This document shows, one piece after another, positions 8,005-16,358 of a DNA stretch of 41,965 nucleotides; position 1 is the stretch's first letter; each line of letters opens with the position of its first letter. Position numbers and translations under genes: made by a program. A model generated the notes under the pieces. The model saw only the letters and a list, made by a program, of their open reading frames with translations, was not told the origin of the DNA and made no database searches. Origin of the DNA: Deltaproteobacteria bacterium (GTDB lineage Bacteria; Myxococcota_A; Polyangia; DRWM01; JAAZOP01); NCBI GenBank assembly GCA_016930215.1, contig JAFGHH010000111.1:1-41965 (forward strand), read 5' to 3'.

Positions 8005-10839
8005 CTACGGGACGGGGTTGACGGTGATCTGACCGAGCTGGTCGAGGGCGAGGCCGTTGGCGGAGCCGTCCTTGTCGGCATACGTCCAGGTCGCGCCGTC
8101 GTCCATGCTGTAGCGGAACGTGAACAGCCGCGTCCCGGGCTCGGCCGGCGTGAGCCGGGCGGTGTAGTTGAGGGTGCCGTAGCTCGTGTTCTTGTACTTC
8201 GCGTCCGACCAGACCCAGTCCGCGCTCTCGGTCGGCAGCGTTCCGGCGGGCCCGTGGCCGACCTGGGCCCGGACGAACGGGACGAGCTGTTCGTCGAAGG
8301 TCTCGGACATCACCGACAGCGAGGAGCGCAGCTCGGTCGTCTCGGAGCCCGCGGTGGCGGCGAAGGCATGGGGCCACGACAGCGTGGCGCTGGCGACGGT
8401 CATCGTCGGTCGCGGCTCGATCGTGACGCGGCCCAGCTGGTCGGGGGCGAGCCCGTTCGCGCTGCCGTCGATGTCGCAGTAGGTGAAGGTCCGCCCCCCG
8501 TCGCCGCTCACGCGGAAGACGTAGGAGTACTCGCCGGGCTCGTGCACCAGCAGCCGCGTCATGTACTCGTCGTTGTGGTCCGCGTCGAGGTTGTAGTAGG
8601 CGCCCGACCAGGTCCACGCGGGGTGTACGGCGTCGCTGGCGAGGGGCACGGGGCTCGTGCCGACGGGGCCGTAGCCGACCTGGACGAGCAGGAAGGGCGC
8701 CTGGCCCGGCAGCTCGGTGTGGCCCTCGGCCCAGACCCGGCCGAAGACGTCGGTCGCGGGAACGTCGGCCTTCTCGACGAGCGCGTGGGGATGCTGGAGG
8801 TTGCACCAGCCGACGGGCACGGGGTCGCGGGGTGCGGAGCCGAGGTCGACGTCGAGCGACGGGTCGCCGAGCCAGAAGTACATCTTGACGTTCTCGACCG
8901 CGTTCTGGTCGTTGCCCCACTGCGTCATCGTCTCGACGGCGGCGACGTTGGACAGCTTGCCGATCTGCCGGATGCCCCGGTCGAGGATCGAGCGGAAGAG
9001 CTGCCGGTCGTAGTCGTGGTTCGGCAGCGTCCAGGAGGGCGCCGTGGCGCCGAGGAAGGCCACGGCCCCGCCGTCCGGCCGCTTGGTCATCGCCTCGGCG
9101 AGCGTCTCGCCGGACTCGCTGAGCTTGCCGGTCAGGCAGGCGATCGAGAACACCACGGGGGTCCGGCCGGCGTTGGCCGACTCGAGCGAGCCGAACGCGA
9201 AGTCGTCGTCGTTCCACCCGGTCCAGGCCGTTTCCGACCCGTGCCCGCGGTAGTTGACGATGCCCACCCCGGAGTTGAGCCGGTCGATCAACTCCTGGTT
9301 GGTGTGGTCCTCGTGGCCGTACAGCGTGACGAACGAGGCCGGATAGCCGTAGCGGCCCGTCCGGATGCTCTCCGAACACTGGGTGTACTTCTTCGGGGCT
9401 TCCTGCTTGTGCGTCACCAGCAGCACCTTCTGGCGCCAGGGGGCGAACCGGTCGCCGGTCTCGTAGGCGACGATCTTCGCGACCTGGGCCGAGATCTCCT
9501 CCGGGGTCTTGCCGACGAGCCGTCCCACCGCCACCTCGGGCAGCAGGTCGTCGCCCGCGAGGCAGCTGTACCAGTAGTCGCCGACGACGGGCTCCCACGA
9601 GCCCGGCATCGTCTCCTCGTACATCGGGATGTCCTCCACGTCGCCGACGAGCAGCACGTACTCGATCCCCTGGTCCTCGTACACCGCGCGGATGTGGTCC
9701 TTGATCTTCTGCGCGTCGACGTTCTTCTCGGACGACCGTTCCGGCACGACCTCGCCGAGCAGCGTGCGCTTCGTCCGCAGGAACTGCCCGTCCTTCAGCT
9801 TGAGCAGCGGCTGCACCGCCTCGTCGAACGCGTCGGCGACGATGACGAGGTAGCGTACGCGGTCCGGGTCCGGGCGGACCGGGCCGGCCATATCGCGGAG
9901 CTCCGCGTAGTTGACCATTGCGCTGTCGTAGGCCGCCGCGAAGGACGACTCGCCCTCGGCGATCACGTCCGAGTCCGAGTCGGAGAGCCGGAAGTCGATA
10001 TCGACGACCAGGCGCCTCGCCACCTCGAGCCGGCGCTCCCGCGCGAAGTACTGCACCGGGTGGAGCACGACGCGCACCGCCTTGTAGTTGCGCCACACGG
10101 CGACGGGATCGACCCGGTGGTCCACCCCGGGCCAGGCCTCGACCCGGTCGTAGGCGGCGGCGTCGAGGGCGAAGCCGGCCGGACCGTCCGTCTCCCGGGC
10201 GAGCGGCTGGTACGGCCAGACGGTGACGTCCGGCGTCGAATGCACGTCCAGCTTCTGCAGTCCCGTCACCACCGCGCCGCTCACGTCGGGCGGCGCCCCG
10301 ACCAGCAGGTTGAGGACCGGGAGCGCGGGGGCGCCGGCGACCGTCGTCGTCCCGTCGCCCTCGATCGACAGCTTCTCGTACTCCGCCCCGCCCTCTACGA
10401 CCCCTTCGAGCGTCAGGTCGCGGATCGTGACCTCGAGCGTCGCGTGCATCCAGTCGTAGTGGAGCACGCGCACGTCGTAGCCCTTGCCCTCGCCGCCGGT
10501 CACGGTGCACCAGGGCAGGTACGCGGGGCAGGGGGCGTCGGCCTTGCCCGAGAGCGAGTCGCGCATCGTCTCGACGATCGCCGCGCAGTCCGCCGCGAGC
10601 AGCTCGTCCATCGTCCCGCCGCTCATCCCCCGGCAGACGGACGCGGACTCGTCGGGGAACGCCGACCGCTGCGACGTCGAGACGGAACGGCAGATCTCGT
10701 CGCCCGAGCCGACGCAGTAGTCGACCAGGCAGCCGTTGACCTTCTCCTGGACGTCCCGGCACTTCGTCTCCAGGTCGGCCGGTTCGGACTGGCAGGCAAG
10801 GCACGCAACAAGCAGGTAGCATGGAAGATATCGGTTCAT
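8005..10839 (-). CDS. Gingipain-type (peptidase family C25) lipoprotein cysteine protease
   Basis: 944 residues from ATG 10839. The short N-terminus MNRYLPCYLLVACLAC contains two possible lipid Cys residues (LVAC at 13, or Cys16), so lipid anchoring is likely. Residues about 100-310 resemble the C25 propeptide. The catalytic domain (about 325-690) holds the family signature: His533 in NYRGHGS and Cys568 in FSIACLTG, the catalytic dyad of gingipain-like peptidases. The C-terminus has two beta-sandwich repeats, each ending with a DGSANGLAxDQLG motif. Secreted C25 enzymes cleave extracellular proteins or process surface proteins; here anchoring would hold the protease at the envelope. The neighbouring amidohydrolase is also a surface-type lipoprotein, 69 bases downstream. 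Specificity (Arg versus Lys) cannot be read from sequence. Confidence 0.88.
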   Translation of the reverse strand: MNRYLPCYLLVACLACQSEPADLETKCRDVQEKVNGCLVDYCVGSGDEICRSVSTSQRSAFPDESASVCRGMSGGTMDELLAADCAAIVETMRDSLSGKADAPCPAYLPWCTVTGGEGKGYDVRVLHYDWMHATLEVTIRDLTLEGVVEGGAEYEKLSIEGDGTTTVAGAPALPVLNLLVGAPPDVSGAVVTGLQKLDVHSTPDVTVWPYQPLARETDGPAGFALDAAAYDRVEAWPGVDHRVDPVAVWRNYKAVRVVLHPVQYFARERRLEVARRLVVDIDFRLSDSDSDVIAEGESSFAAAYDSAMVNYAELRDMAGPVRPDPDRVRYLVIVADAFDEAVQPLLKLKDGQFLRTKRTLLGEVVPERSSEKNVDAQKIKDHIRAVYEDQGIEYVLLVGDVEDIPMYEETMPGSWEPVVGDYWYSCLAGDDLLPEVAVGRLVGKTPEEISAQVAKIVAYETGDRFAPWRQKVLLVTHKQEAPKKYTQCSESIRTGRYGYPASFVTLYGHEDHTNQELIDRLNSGVGIVNYRGHGSETAWTGWNDDDFAFGSLESANAGRTPVVFSIACLTGKLSESGETLAEAMTKRPDGGAVAFLGATAPSWTLPNHDYDRQLFRSILDRGIRQIGKLSNVAAVETMTQWGNDQNAVENVKMYFWLGDPSLDVDLGSAPRDPVPVGWCNLQHPHALVEKADVPATDVFGRVWAEGHTELPGQAPFLLVQVGYGPVGTSPVPLASDAVHPAWTWSGAYYNLDADHNDEYMTRLLVHEPGEYSYVFRVSGDGGRTFTYCDIDGSANGLAPDQLGRVTIEPRPTMTVASATLSWPHAFAATAGSETTELRSSLSVMSETFDEQLVPFVRAQVGHGPAGTLPTESADWVWSDAKYKNTSYGTLNYTARLTPAEPGTRLFTFRYSMDDGATWTYADKDGSANGLALDQLGQITVNPVP

Positions 10840-11081
10840 GGCGCCCGGTGCTCCAGCAAGATGCGATCCATCCGGCCGGCGGGTCGTGCCCTTCGACAAC
10901 CAGTCGGAACAAGGAAGGATTCCCGGCGCGCGGTTCTCCGATCGGCCGCTCTCGAGTCCCGTCGCCGGGGTCTCGCGGCACCGGGGTCGGGGTCCGGGGA
11001 CCCCGGATGCCTCGCCGCAGTCTCCGGACGAGGCCGACCGTCACTCGTGGTATGCTCCTTCCGTACGTGCGTGGGGCGGTG

Positions 11082-12383
11082 ATGGCGAGTTCGAGGCTTC
11101 ACGGGGTCGTCCTCTGCCTGTGCCTGTGCGCGGCGTCGTGGTCGTGCGGTCTTCACGTCGCCGGGATCGGGGACGGGAGCACCGACATCGATGGCGTCGA
11201 GCACGATGCGGAAGGCGGAACGGCCGATGCCGACGCGGACGCGGACCGCGCGGAGGTTCCGGACGGGGATGTGTCCTCCGAGGACGCGGGGGACGGCGAG
11301 GACGCGGCGGAGGACGCCGCCGGTTGCACGGACGGGCTGTTCGAGTGCCTGCCCGGCGGCCGCGCCCGGAGATGCGTGGGCGGCGCCTGGGAGGACCTCG
11401 GCACCTGCCGACTCGGCTGCAACGCGGCGACCGGCACCTGCTACCACCCGAGCAACCTGCCCGAGGAGACGGTCGCGGAAGCGGGTCGGGCGGAACTGGT
11501 CGCGCCCGTCCTGCCCGCTGCGGAGACGCCGATCACCGTCGACGGCGACAGCGGGAGCATCCTCGGGAGGAGCGGGGCGGTCATCCGGAACCCGGGCGAA
11601 GGGGTGCTCGACGGGGTATTTTTCGGCATCGTCGCGCAGCCGGCGGATCCGACGCGGAACGTCGCCGTCTTCGTCCTGGACGGCCTGGACGTTCCCGCGG
11701 GCGTGACCCTCCGGGGTGCGGGGACGAACCCGATCGCGTTCCTGACCGAGCACGGCATCCACGTGTACGGGACGATCGACATGGGCGCGGGCACGGGCCC
11801 CATGCTCGTCACCGAGGTCGACGGACAGCATGTGCCCGGGCCCGGCGGCCATTTCGGAGGCGCACCGTCCATGCCGGGGGCCGGACCGTGCCCCGGCCTG
11901 GCGGACGGCGGCGCACGGTGCGGCAACTACTGCACGTCGGGAGGCGGCGGAGGAGGCCTCGGAGGTCGCGGCGGGGACGGCGGCGACGGGAGTTCCCCGT
12001 CGCAGGGCTGCACCGCGGTGTTCGAGGGTGGGGCCGGGGGCGGCCCCTGCGGGACCGCCGAGCTCGTCCCGTTGTTCGGGGGAAGCGGCGGGGGCGGGGG
12101 CGGCAGGCCCGACGACGAACCGACGGCGGCGGCCGTGCCGGGAACCGGCGGGGCCGGGGGCGGAGCGTTCCAGATGACGTCGCTGGAGGCGATCCACGTC
12201 TATCCGGGCGGCGGCGTCACGGCGCCCGGCGGCGGCGGCGGCGGTGCGGACCTCACGGGAGGGGGTGGCGGCGGTGGCGGCGCGGGTGGAGGGCTGCTGC
12301 TCGAGGCTCCGACGGTCGTTCTCGACGCGGGAGGATTCGTGGCCGCCAACGGGGGTGGCGGCGGCTCGGGAGACTGTACTTGA
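11082..12383 (+). CDS. Gly-rich lipoprotein, truncated by an in-frame TGA
   Basis: 434 codons including the stop. Start ATG 11082 (an in-frame ATG at 11052 would put ten residues before the signal). The signal ends at a Cys in SWSC, followed by an Asp/Ala tether (DADADADR...) and a small Cys-rich module (CTDGLFECLPGG, CRLGCNAATGTC). A beta-rich middle follows (about 130-270), then a long Gly-rich part with GGGGGG runs of the type common in large myxobacterial surface proteins. The reading frame stops at TGA 12381-12383 in the middle of a Gly-rich block, although coding-like sequence continues in the same frame for 103 codons (see next entry). Function unknown. It converges on the vWA lipoprotein. 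A -10-like TATGCT lies at 11051 without a convincing -35. Confidence 0.7.
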   Translation: MASSRLHGVVLCLCLCAASWSCGLHVAGIGDGSTDIDGVEHDAEGGTADADADADRAEVPDGDVSSEDAGDGEDAAEDAAGCTDGLFECLPGGRARRCVGGAWEDLGTCRLGCNAATGTCYHPSNLPEETVAEAGRAELVAPVLPAAETPITVDGDSGSILGRSGAVIRNPGEGVLDGVFFGIVAQPADPTRNVAVFVLDGLDVPAGVTLRGAGTNPIAFLTEHGIHVYGTIDMGAGTGPMLVTEVDGQHVPGPGGHFGGAPSMPGAGPCPGLADGGARCGNYCTSGGGGGGLGGRGGDGGDGSSPSQGCTAVFEGGAGGGPCGTAELVPLFGGSGGGGGGRPDDEPTAAAVPGTGGAGGGAFQMTSLEAIHVYPGGGVTAPGGGGGGADLTGGGGGGGGAGGGLLLEAPTVVLDAGGFVAANGGGGGSGDCT

Positions 12384-12695
12384 ACGAACGTCCATGGCCG
12401 GCCAGGTGGGCGCGGCGGGGCAGGAGAGGGAAGGGCGGTCGGCGGCATCAACACCTACGAGCCCGCCGATCGGGCGGGCCGGGGCGGGGCCGGCGGCGCC
12501 GGGGCCTCGCCGGACGGCCTGGTCGGAGAGGGGTACCTCGACCCGGCCACCTACCAGAACGCCAACGGCGGCGGCGGCGGCGGCGCGGTGGGCAGGATCC
12601 GGGTCAACTCTGTGTTCGCCTTCACCCCCGCCGGCATCCTCAGCCCCAACCCCTCGACGGGGGCCTGCACGACGGGCACTCCTCCGACCCATTGA
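12384..12695 (+). pseudogene. Detached C-terminal part of the Gly-rich lipoprotein
   Basis: In the same frame as the upstream gene, directly after its TGA, 103 further codons read TNVHGRPGGRGGAGEG, then ANGGGGGGAVGRIRVN, then a tail ending GILSPNPSTGACTTGTPPTH before a TGA at 12693-12695. The GGGGGGxVGRIR and NPSTGxC ending is what a C-terminus of this protein class looks like, and no start codon with a ribosome site precedes it. I read it as the original C-terminus separated by a nonsense change or a base-calling error. Confidence 0.6.
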
Positions 12696-12740
12696 CGGGG
12701 CCACGCCGCGGCACGACGACGCGCGGGGAGCGGGTTCGGG

Positions 12741-14330
12741 TCAGCGGGAAGACCCCGCCGGCGCGGCGCACCGCAGTTCCAGCCGGGCGCCGAGCGGCAT
12801 CCACGGCGCATGCGCGGGCTCCAGGAGGACCTCCGCGCAGCCGTGGTCGCCGGCGGCGCCCGGGACGAAGTACCAGCCGTCGCCGGAGGGCGGTCCGCAT
12901 CCGTCCGCCCCAGCCGGAGGCCGCGGGGACTGGCGCACGAGACACCGGCGTACCCGGTCGCCGGCTCCGTCCGGGCCGGGTCCCAGGCCCAAATCGCGCA
13001 ACAGGGGCTCGCACTCGTCGCCGGTGGTCGGGTTGACGCACGGGTCCAACCGCGGGGCGACCAGGTCGTCCGGCCCGACCGGCGGGCATCCGTCGGCGGG
13101 ACAGTCCGGGTCCGCCGGGCATGCCGCGTCGTCCGGCAGAGTCAGCAGCGCGTGGCATCCGGGCACGTTGCATGTCGTCGGGTCGAGCGCCAGCTCGGGC
13201 CAGCACGTCCGCGCCGCGGCGTGTTCGCCGACCATCGCGGCGATCCTCTCCATCGCCGGACGCCAATCCGACTCGCAGCTCGAGTCCACGTAGGCCCGAG
13301 CCCCCCACGCCTGCGCCAGCCTGACGTACCGCACGGGCGGTTGGGCGAGGCCCATCTCCGTGCTGCACGAGGGTGTGTAGCTGCAGCAGACGTCGATCCA
13401 CTGCCGCATCGCGGGCACCGCGAGGCAGTCGCCGAGGTCGTCGCCGCGGCCGATGCACAGCGGTTCGTCGGGCGGGACGCCGGCGATGACGGCGAGCAGG
13501 ACCCGGGGCTCCTCGGGAGTCTCGAGCGTTCGGAACGCCTCCACGTACTCCTCGACCGGAACGAGCCAGTCCGGATGCATCAGGATGCGGATGTCCCCCA
13601 GGTGGCCCAGGTCGGTTCGCTCCGTGTCCAGCAGTTCCGGATGCTCGGGGCTGATCGAGGCGTCATCCTCGTCGGTGACCCACAGCACGAGCAGCAGCGA
13701 GTCGTGCCGGAGGAAGCCGAGGTTGCAGCCGCCGGGCAGCGTCTGCTCCGTCAACGCGCGGCGAGCCGCCTTCAGCGGCTGCTCCCAGCCGCAGCCGGTC
13801 GTCCCCAGCGTCGCGAGGCAGGCGACGTCGTGTCCCAGCGCCTCCACCGAGTACGCCGGCTCGTCGGCCGCGTCGCGCGACAGGAACGCGGGGTAGCCGT
13901 CCGTGCAGCCGGCGACGGACGGACTCGGGGTGTTGCGGAGGCATCCGTCGTCGCCCTGCGCGTAGCCGGTCAGCCCGGAGCCGCAGGTGGATATCGTGTA
14001 GCCGAACGAGCCCATGTCGGTCGAGACGACGCCGACGTTCAGGCTCTCGATCGGCCAGCCGTCCGTGCGTCCGTCGCCGTCGCGGTCCGGCGGGTGGAAC
14101 AGGTCCTCCAGCAGACGCGGGAAGTGCGCCGCCAGGGCCGCCTGCTCCTCCGACATCGACCCGGAGTTGTCCATGACGATCAGGAGGTCCACGTCGTCGC
14201 GCTCCCGTGCGGACTCGGGGTGGACCGGCACGAGCAGCTCGAGCGGGTCGGGTGCGACCGGAAGGAAATCGGACTCGTAGCAGGAGGTGACGGCGACGGC
14301 CGCCAGGACCGCGACGTGCACGCAGCGCAT
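12741..14330 (-). CDS. von Willebrand factor A domain lipoprotein
   Basis: 529 residues. ATG 14330 is chosen because it follows a strong GAGGAGG site and begins a compact lipoprotein signal (MRCVHVAVLAAVAVTSC, Cys17). The A domain begins at about residue 45: its MIDAS metal site DxSxS is complete (Asp54, Ser56, Ser58 in VMDNSGSMSE), so a divalent-cation-dependent ligand-binding site is expected. A DRDGDGRTDG loop at about 90 may bind calcium. The rest is rich in paired Cys (CWPEL, CNVPGCH, CPADPDCPADGCPP), pointing to disulphides and an extracytoplasmic location. Such proteins in this phylum are generally undescribed surface adhesion or sensing factors. It is divergent from the radical SAM pair across a 142-base spacer. 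Confidence 0.85.
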   Translation of the reverse strand: MRCVHVAVLAAVAVTSCYESDFLPVAPDPLELLVPVHPESARERDDVDLLIVMDNSGSMSEEQAALAAHFPRLLEDLFHPPDRDGDGRTDGWPIESLNVGVVSTDMGSFGYTISTCGSGLTGYAQGDDGCLRNTPSPSVAGCTDGYPAFLSRDAADEPAYSVEALGHDVACLATLGTTGCGWEQPLKAARRALTEQTLPGGCNLGFLRHDSLLLVLWVTDEDDASISPEHPELLDTERTDLGHLGDIRILMHPDWLVPVEEYVEAFRTLETPEEPRVLLAVIAGVPPDEPLCIGRGDDLGDCLAVPAMRQWIDVCCSYTPSCSTEMGLAQPPVRYVRLAQAWGARAYVDSSCESDWRPAMERIAAMVGEHAAARTCWPELALDPTTCNVPGCHALLTLPDDAACPADPDCPADGCPPVGPDDLVAPRLDPCVNPTTGDECEPLLRDLGLGPGPDGAGDRVRRCLVRQSPRPPAGADGCGPPSGDGWYFVPGAAGDHGCAEVLLEPAHAPWMPLGARLELRCAAPAGSSR

Positions 14331-14385
14331 ACCTCGCCTCCTCACCCGCCTCCGCAGGGGTCCGCGCCGCCTCTCGACGAGTCCC

Positions 14386-14414
14386 AGTCTACCCGCGCCC
14401 TGCGAACCGGTCCA
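14386..14414 (-). promoter_or_regulatory. Candidate promoter of the vWA lipoprotein
   Basis: Minus strand: TGGACC (14414-14409), 17-base spacer, TAGACT (14391-14386), about 55 bases before the start codon. The same TGGAC/TAGnCT layout appears upstream of the kinase at 17650 and the lipoprotein at 20958. Confidence 0.4.
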
Positions 14415-14444
14415 TCCGTGTCGTGCGTCGCCTGCCGATTTCCG

Positions 14445-14474
14445 TTCGACCTGGTTCCGACCGCGCTGCATAAT
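14445..14474 (+). promoter_or_regulatory. Candidate promoter of the radical SAM pair, possibly leaderless
   Basis: TTCGAC (14445-14450), 18-base spacer, CATAAT (14469-14474). The -10 overlaps the ATG at 14473, so a transcript starting about seven bases further would begin at or next to the in-frame GTG at 14482. Confidence 0.35.
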
Positions 14475-15414
14475 GCGCGCCGTGGAGCGGGTCGATGTCA
14501 AGCTGTCGTTCTCGTGCAACAACCGGTGCCGGTTCTGCGTCCAGGGCGACAAGCGCGAGCGGTTTGCCGACCGGACGACCGAGGAGGCGAAGCGCCTGCT
14601 GCGGCAGGCCCGCAAGCGTTCCGACTCGGCGGTGTTCACCGGCGGCGAGCCGACGGTCCGCAGGGACTTCCTGGAGGTCGTGGCCTACGCGCGGTCGATC
14701 GGCTTCTCCCACGTGCAGCTGCAGACCAACGGCCAGATGCTGGCCTACCCGTCGTTCGTGCGGGGGTGCGTCGAGGCGGGGGTGACCGAGGTCTCGCCGG
14801 CGTTGCACGGCCACGTCCCGGAGTTGCACGACTACCTGACGCGCCGCGAGGGGAGCTTCGCCGCCACCGTGCGGGGCATCGAGAACTGCCGCGCCGCCGG
14901 GCTCCCCGTCGTCACCAACTCCGTGATCTGCAAACCCAACCGTCGGCACCTGACGGCCCTCGGCCGGCTGCTGGTCGAGCGCGGGGCGACGCAGGTCCAG
15001 TTCGCCTTCGTCCACGCCGTCGGCACCGCCGGCGCCAACTTCGACTCGATCGTCCCCCGCAAGTCGCTCGTGGTCGATAATCTCTGGCGCGCGATGGACG
15101 TCGTCCGCGAGGCCGGCGTGCGGGTGATGACGGAGGCGATGCCGCTATGCTTCCTCCGCGGCCGGGAGGAGCTGGCGGCGGAGTGGATCATGCCCGAGGC
15201 GACGATCTACGACGCCGAGGTCACGATCGACGACTACACGGCGTACCGGTTGGCCGAAGGGAAGCTGCAGGGGCCGCCGTGCCGCCGCTGCCTGCTGCGC
15301 CGGGTCTGCGAGGGGCCGTGGCGCGAGTATCCCGAGCGGTTCGGCTGGGACGAGTTTGTCCCGCGCCGCGACGCGCGGGCCCGGGCCATCGCGCGACGGG
15401 GGCGGGCCCGATGA
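14473..15414 (+). CDS. Radical SAM protein with C-terminal Cys cluster (first of pair)
   Basis: 313 residues from ATG 14473; GTG 14482 is an alternative start because a -10-like hexamer overlaps the ATG. The radical SAM iron-sulfur motif is Cys15, Cys19, Cys22 (CNNRCRFC), followed by TGGEPTVR (SAM-binding GGE). The C-terminal third has PLC (Cys226) and a CxxCxxxxxC cluster (Cys270, 273, 279), as in twitch/SPASM-type enzymes that hold an auxiliary cluster. Such enzymes modify peptides or proteins, or cofactor precursors; nothing here fixes the substrate. The stop overlaps the start of the next gene (ATGA), so the two are translated together. The upstream neighbour is a vWA lipoprotein on the other strand. 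Confidence 0.85.
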   Translation: MRAVERVDVKLSFSCNNRCRFCVQGDKRERFADRTTEEAKRLLRQARKRSDSAVFTGGEPTVRRDFLEVVAYARSIGFSHVQLQTNGQMLAYPSFVRGCVEAGVTEVSPALHGHVPELHDYLTRREGSFAATVRGIENCRAAGLPVVTNSVICKPNRRHLTALGRLLVERGATQVQFAFVHAVGTAGANFDSIVPRKSLVVDNLWRAMDVVREAGVRVMTEAMPLCFLRGREELAAEWIMPEATIYDAEVTIDDYTAYRLAEGKLQGPPCRRCLLRRVCEGPWREYPERFGWDEFVPRRDARARAIARRGRAR

Positions 15415-16358
15415 CTCAGCTCGGCTACATCCAGGTCACCCGGATCTGCAACCAGCGCTGCCTGTTCTGCTCCAACCCCGACAACCAGCGACTCGTGACG
15501 CTCGAGGGGTTCCGGGCGCAACTGCGCGACCTGGTCGAGACCGGGCACCCCGGCGTGCTGCTGACCGGCGGCGAGCCGACCCTGCATCCCGAGCTGCCGC
15601 GGCTGGTGGAGCTGGCGGCGCGGGCGGGGCTCGCCGTCCGGATCATCACCAACGGCCAGGAAACGAGCCGTCCCGGCGTGCTCGCCCGGCTCCGGCGCGC
15701 CGGCCTGCGGCACCTCCACGTCTCGCTCTACTCGAGCCGCCCCGCGGTACAGGAGCGGATCACGAGGCACCCGGGGTCGCGGCGGCGCATCGCCCGCACG
15801 CTGCGCGAGGCGGAGCGGCTGCGACTGACGGTCGATGTGAACGTCGTGCTCAGCGCGCTCAACGCGCCGCACCTGCCGGAAACCGTCCGCTGGGTCGTGC
15901 GGTCGTTCCCCCGCGTGCGGCACTTCGTGTTCAACGGGCTCGACCCGCACACCGACCGGGTGGCCGAGCACCCCGAGGTGGTGCCGAAGCTGTCGGACCT
16001 CGAGCTGCCGCTGCTGCGGACGCTGGCGTTCCTCGAGGCCGAGGAACGGACGTTCCGGGTGGAGCGCATCCCGCTGTGCTACCTGGGGGACTGGCCGCAC
16101 GTGTCGACGGAGACGCGGAAGATCGTGAAGGGGGAGGGGCGGGTGATTCACTTCCTGGACGCGAAGGGCCGGCACGCCGCGACCTCGTTCGAGCACGAGA
16201 AGGCGGCGTGCTGTGCGGCGTGCACGTTGGCCCCGATCTGCGCCGGACTGTACTCGATGGACCGGTACTACGCGTCGTCCGAGCTGTATCCGCTGTTCGT
16301 GGACCCCGAGCCGATCCGCCGCCGCATCCTGGAGGACGGGGAGGGATCGCCCGGCTAG
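15411..16358 (+). CDS. Radical SAM protein with C-terminal Cys cluster (second of pair)
   Basis: 315 residues. The start ATG overlaps the previous stop by four bases. The radical SAM motif is Cys13, Cys17, Cys20 (CNQRCLFC), followed by TGGEPTLH. As in its partner there is a PLC motif (Cys223) and a terminal cluster (Cys268, Cys271, Cys277 in CAACTLAPICAG) followed by a Tyr-rich ELYPLF tail, typical of twitch/SPASM-like domains. The shared PLC plus Cys-cluster layout suggests the two genes are paralogues that work together, perhaps as a heterodimer or on sequential steps. No small precursor peptide gene is evident beside them. The stop codon shares a CTAG with the stop of the convergent Cys-rich lipoprotein. 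Confidence 0.85.
   Translation: MTQLGYIQVTRICNQRCLFCSNPDNQRLVTLEGFRAQLRDLVETGHPGVLLTGGEPTLHPELPRLVELAARAGLAVRIITNGQETSRPGVLARLRRAGLRHLHVSLYSSRPAVQERITRHPGSRRRIARTLREAERLRLTVDVNVVLSALNAPHLPETVRWVVRSFPRVRHFVFNGLDPHTDRVAEHPEVVPKLSDLELPLLRTLAFLEAEERTFRVERIPLCYLGDWPHVSTETRKIVKGEGRVIHFLDAKGRHAATSFEHEKAACCAACTLAPICAGLYSMDRYYASSELYPLFVDPEPIRRRILEDGEGSPG

Noticed and set aside
5384-11044. Minus-strand open frame of almost 1900 codons across two genes
   Set aside because: It is in another frame than the amidohydrolase and the peptidase, which both have catalytic motifs; its Arg-rich translation is noise.
12381-12383. TGA read as selenocysteine
   Set aside because: No redox-type context (CT-TGA-TN) and no known Sec family for Gly-rich lipoproteins; nonsense or error is simpler.
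11938-12600. CRISPR-like or satellite repeat in the GGC/GGG-rich stretch
   Set aside because: It is Gly-codon repetition of a coding sequence, without regular spacers.
14331-14472. Small precursor peptide for the radical SAM enzymes
   Set aside because: The 142-base spacer shows no small open frame with a ribosome site and core-like sequence; it carries divergent promoters instead.
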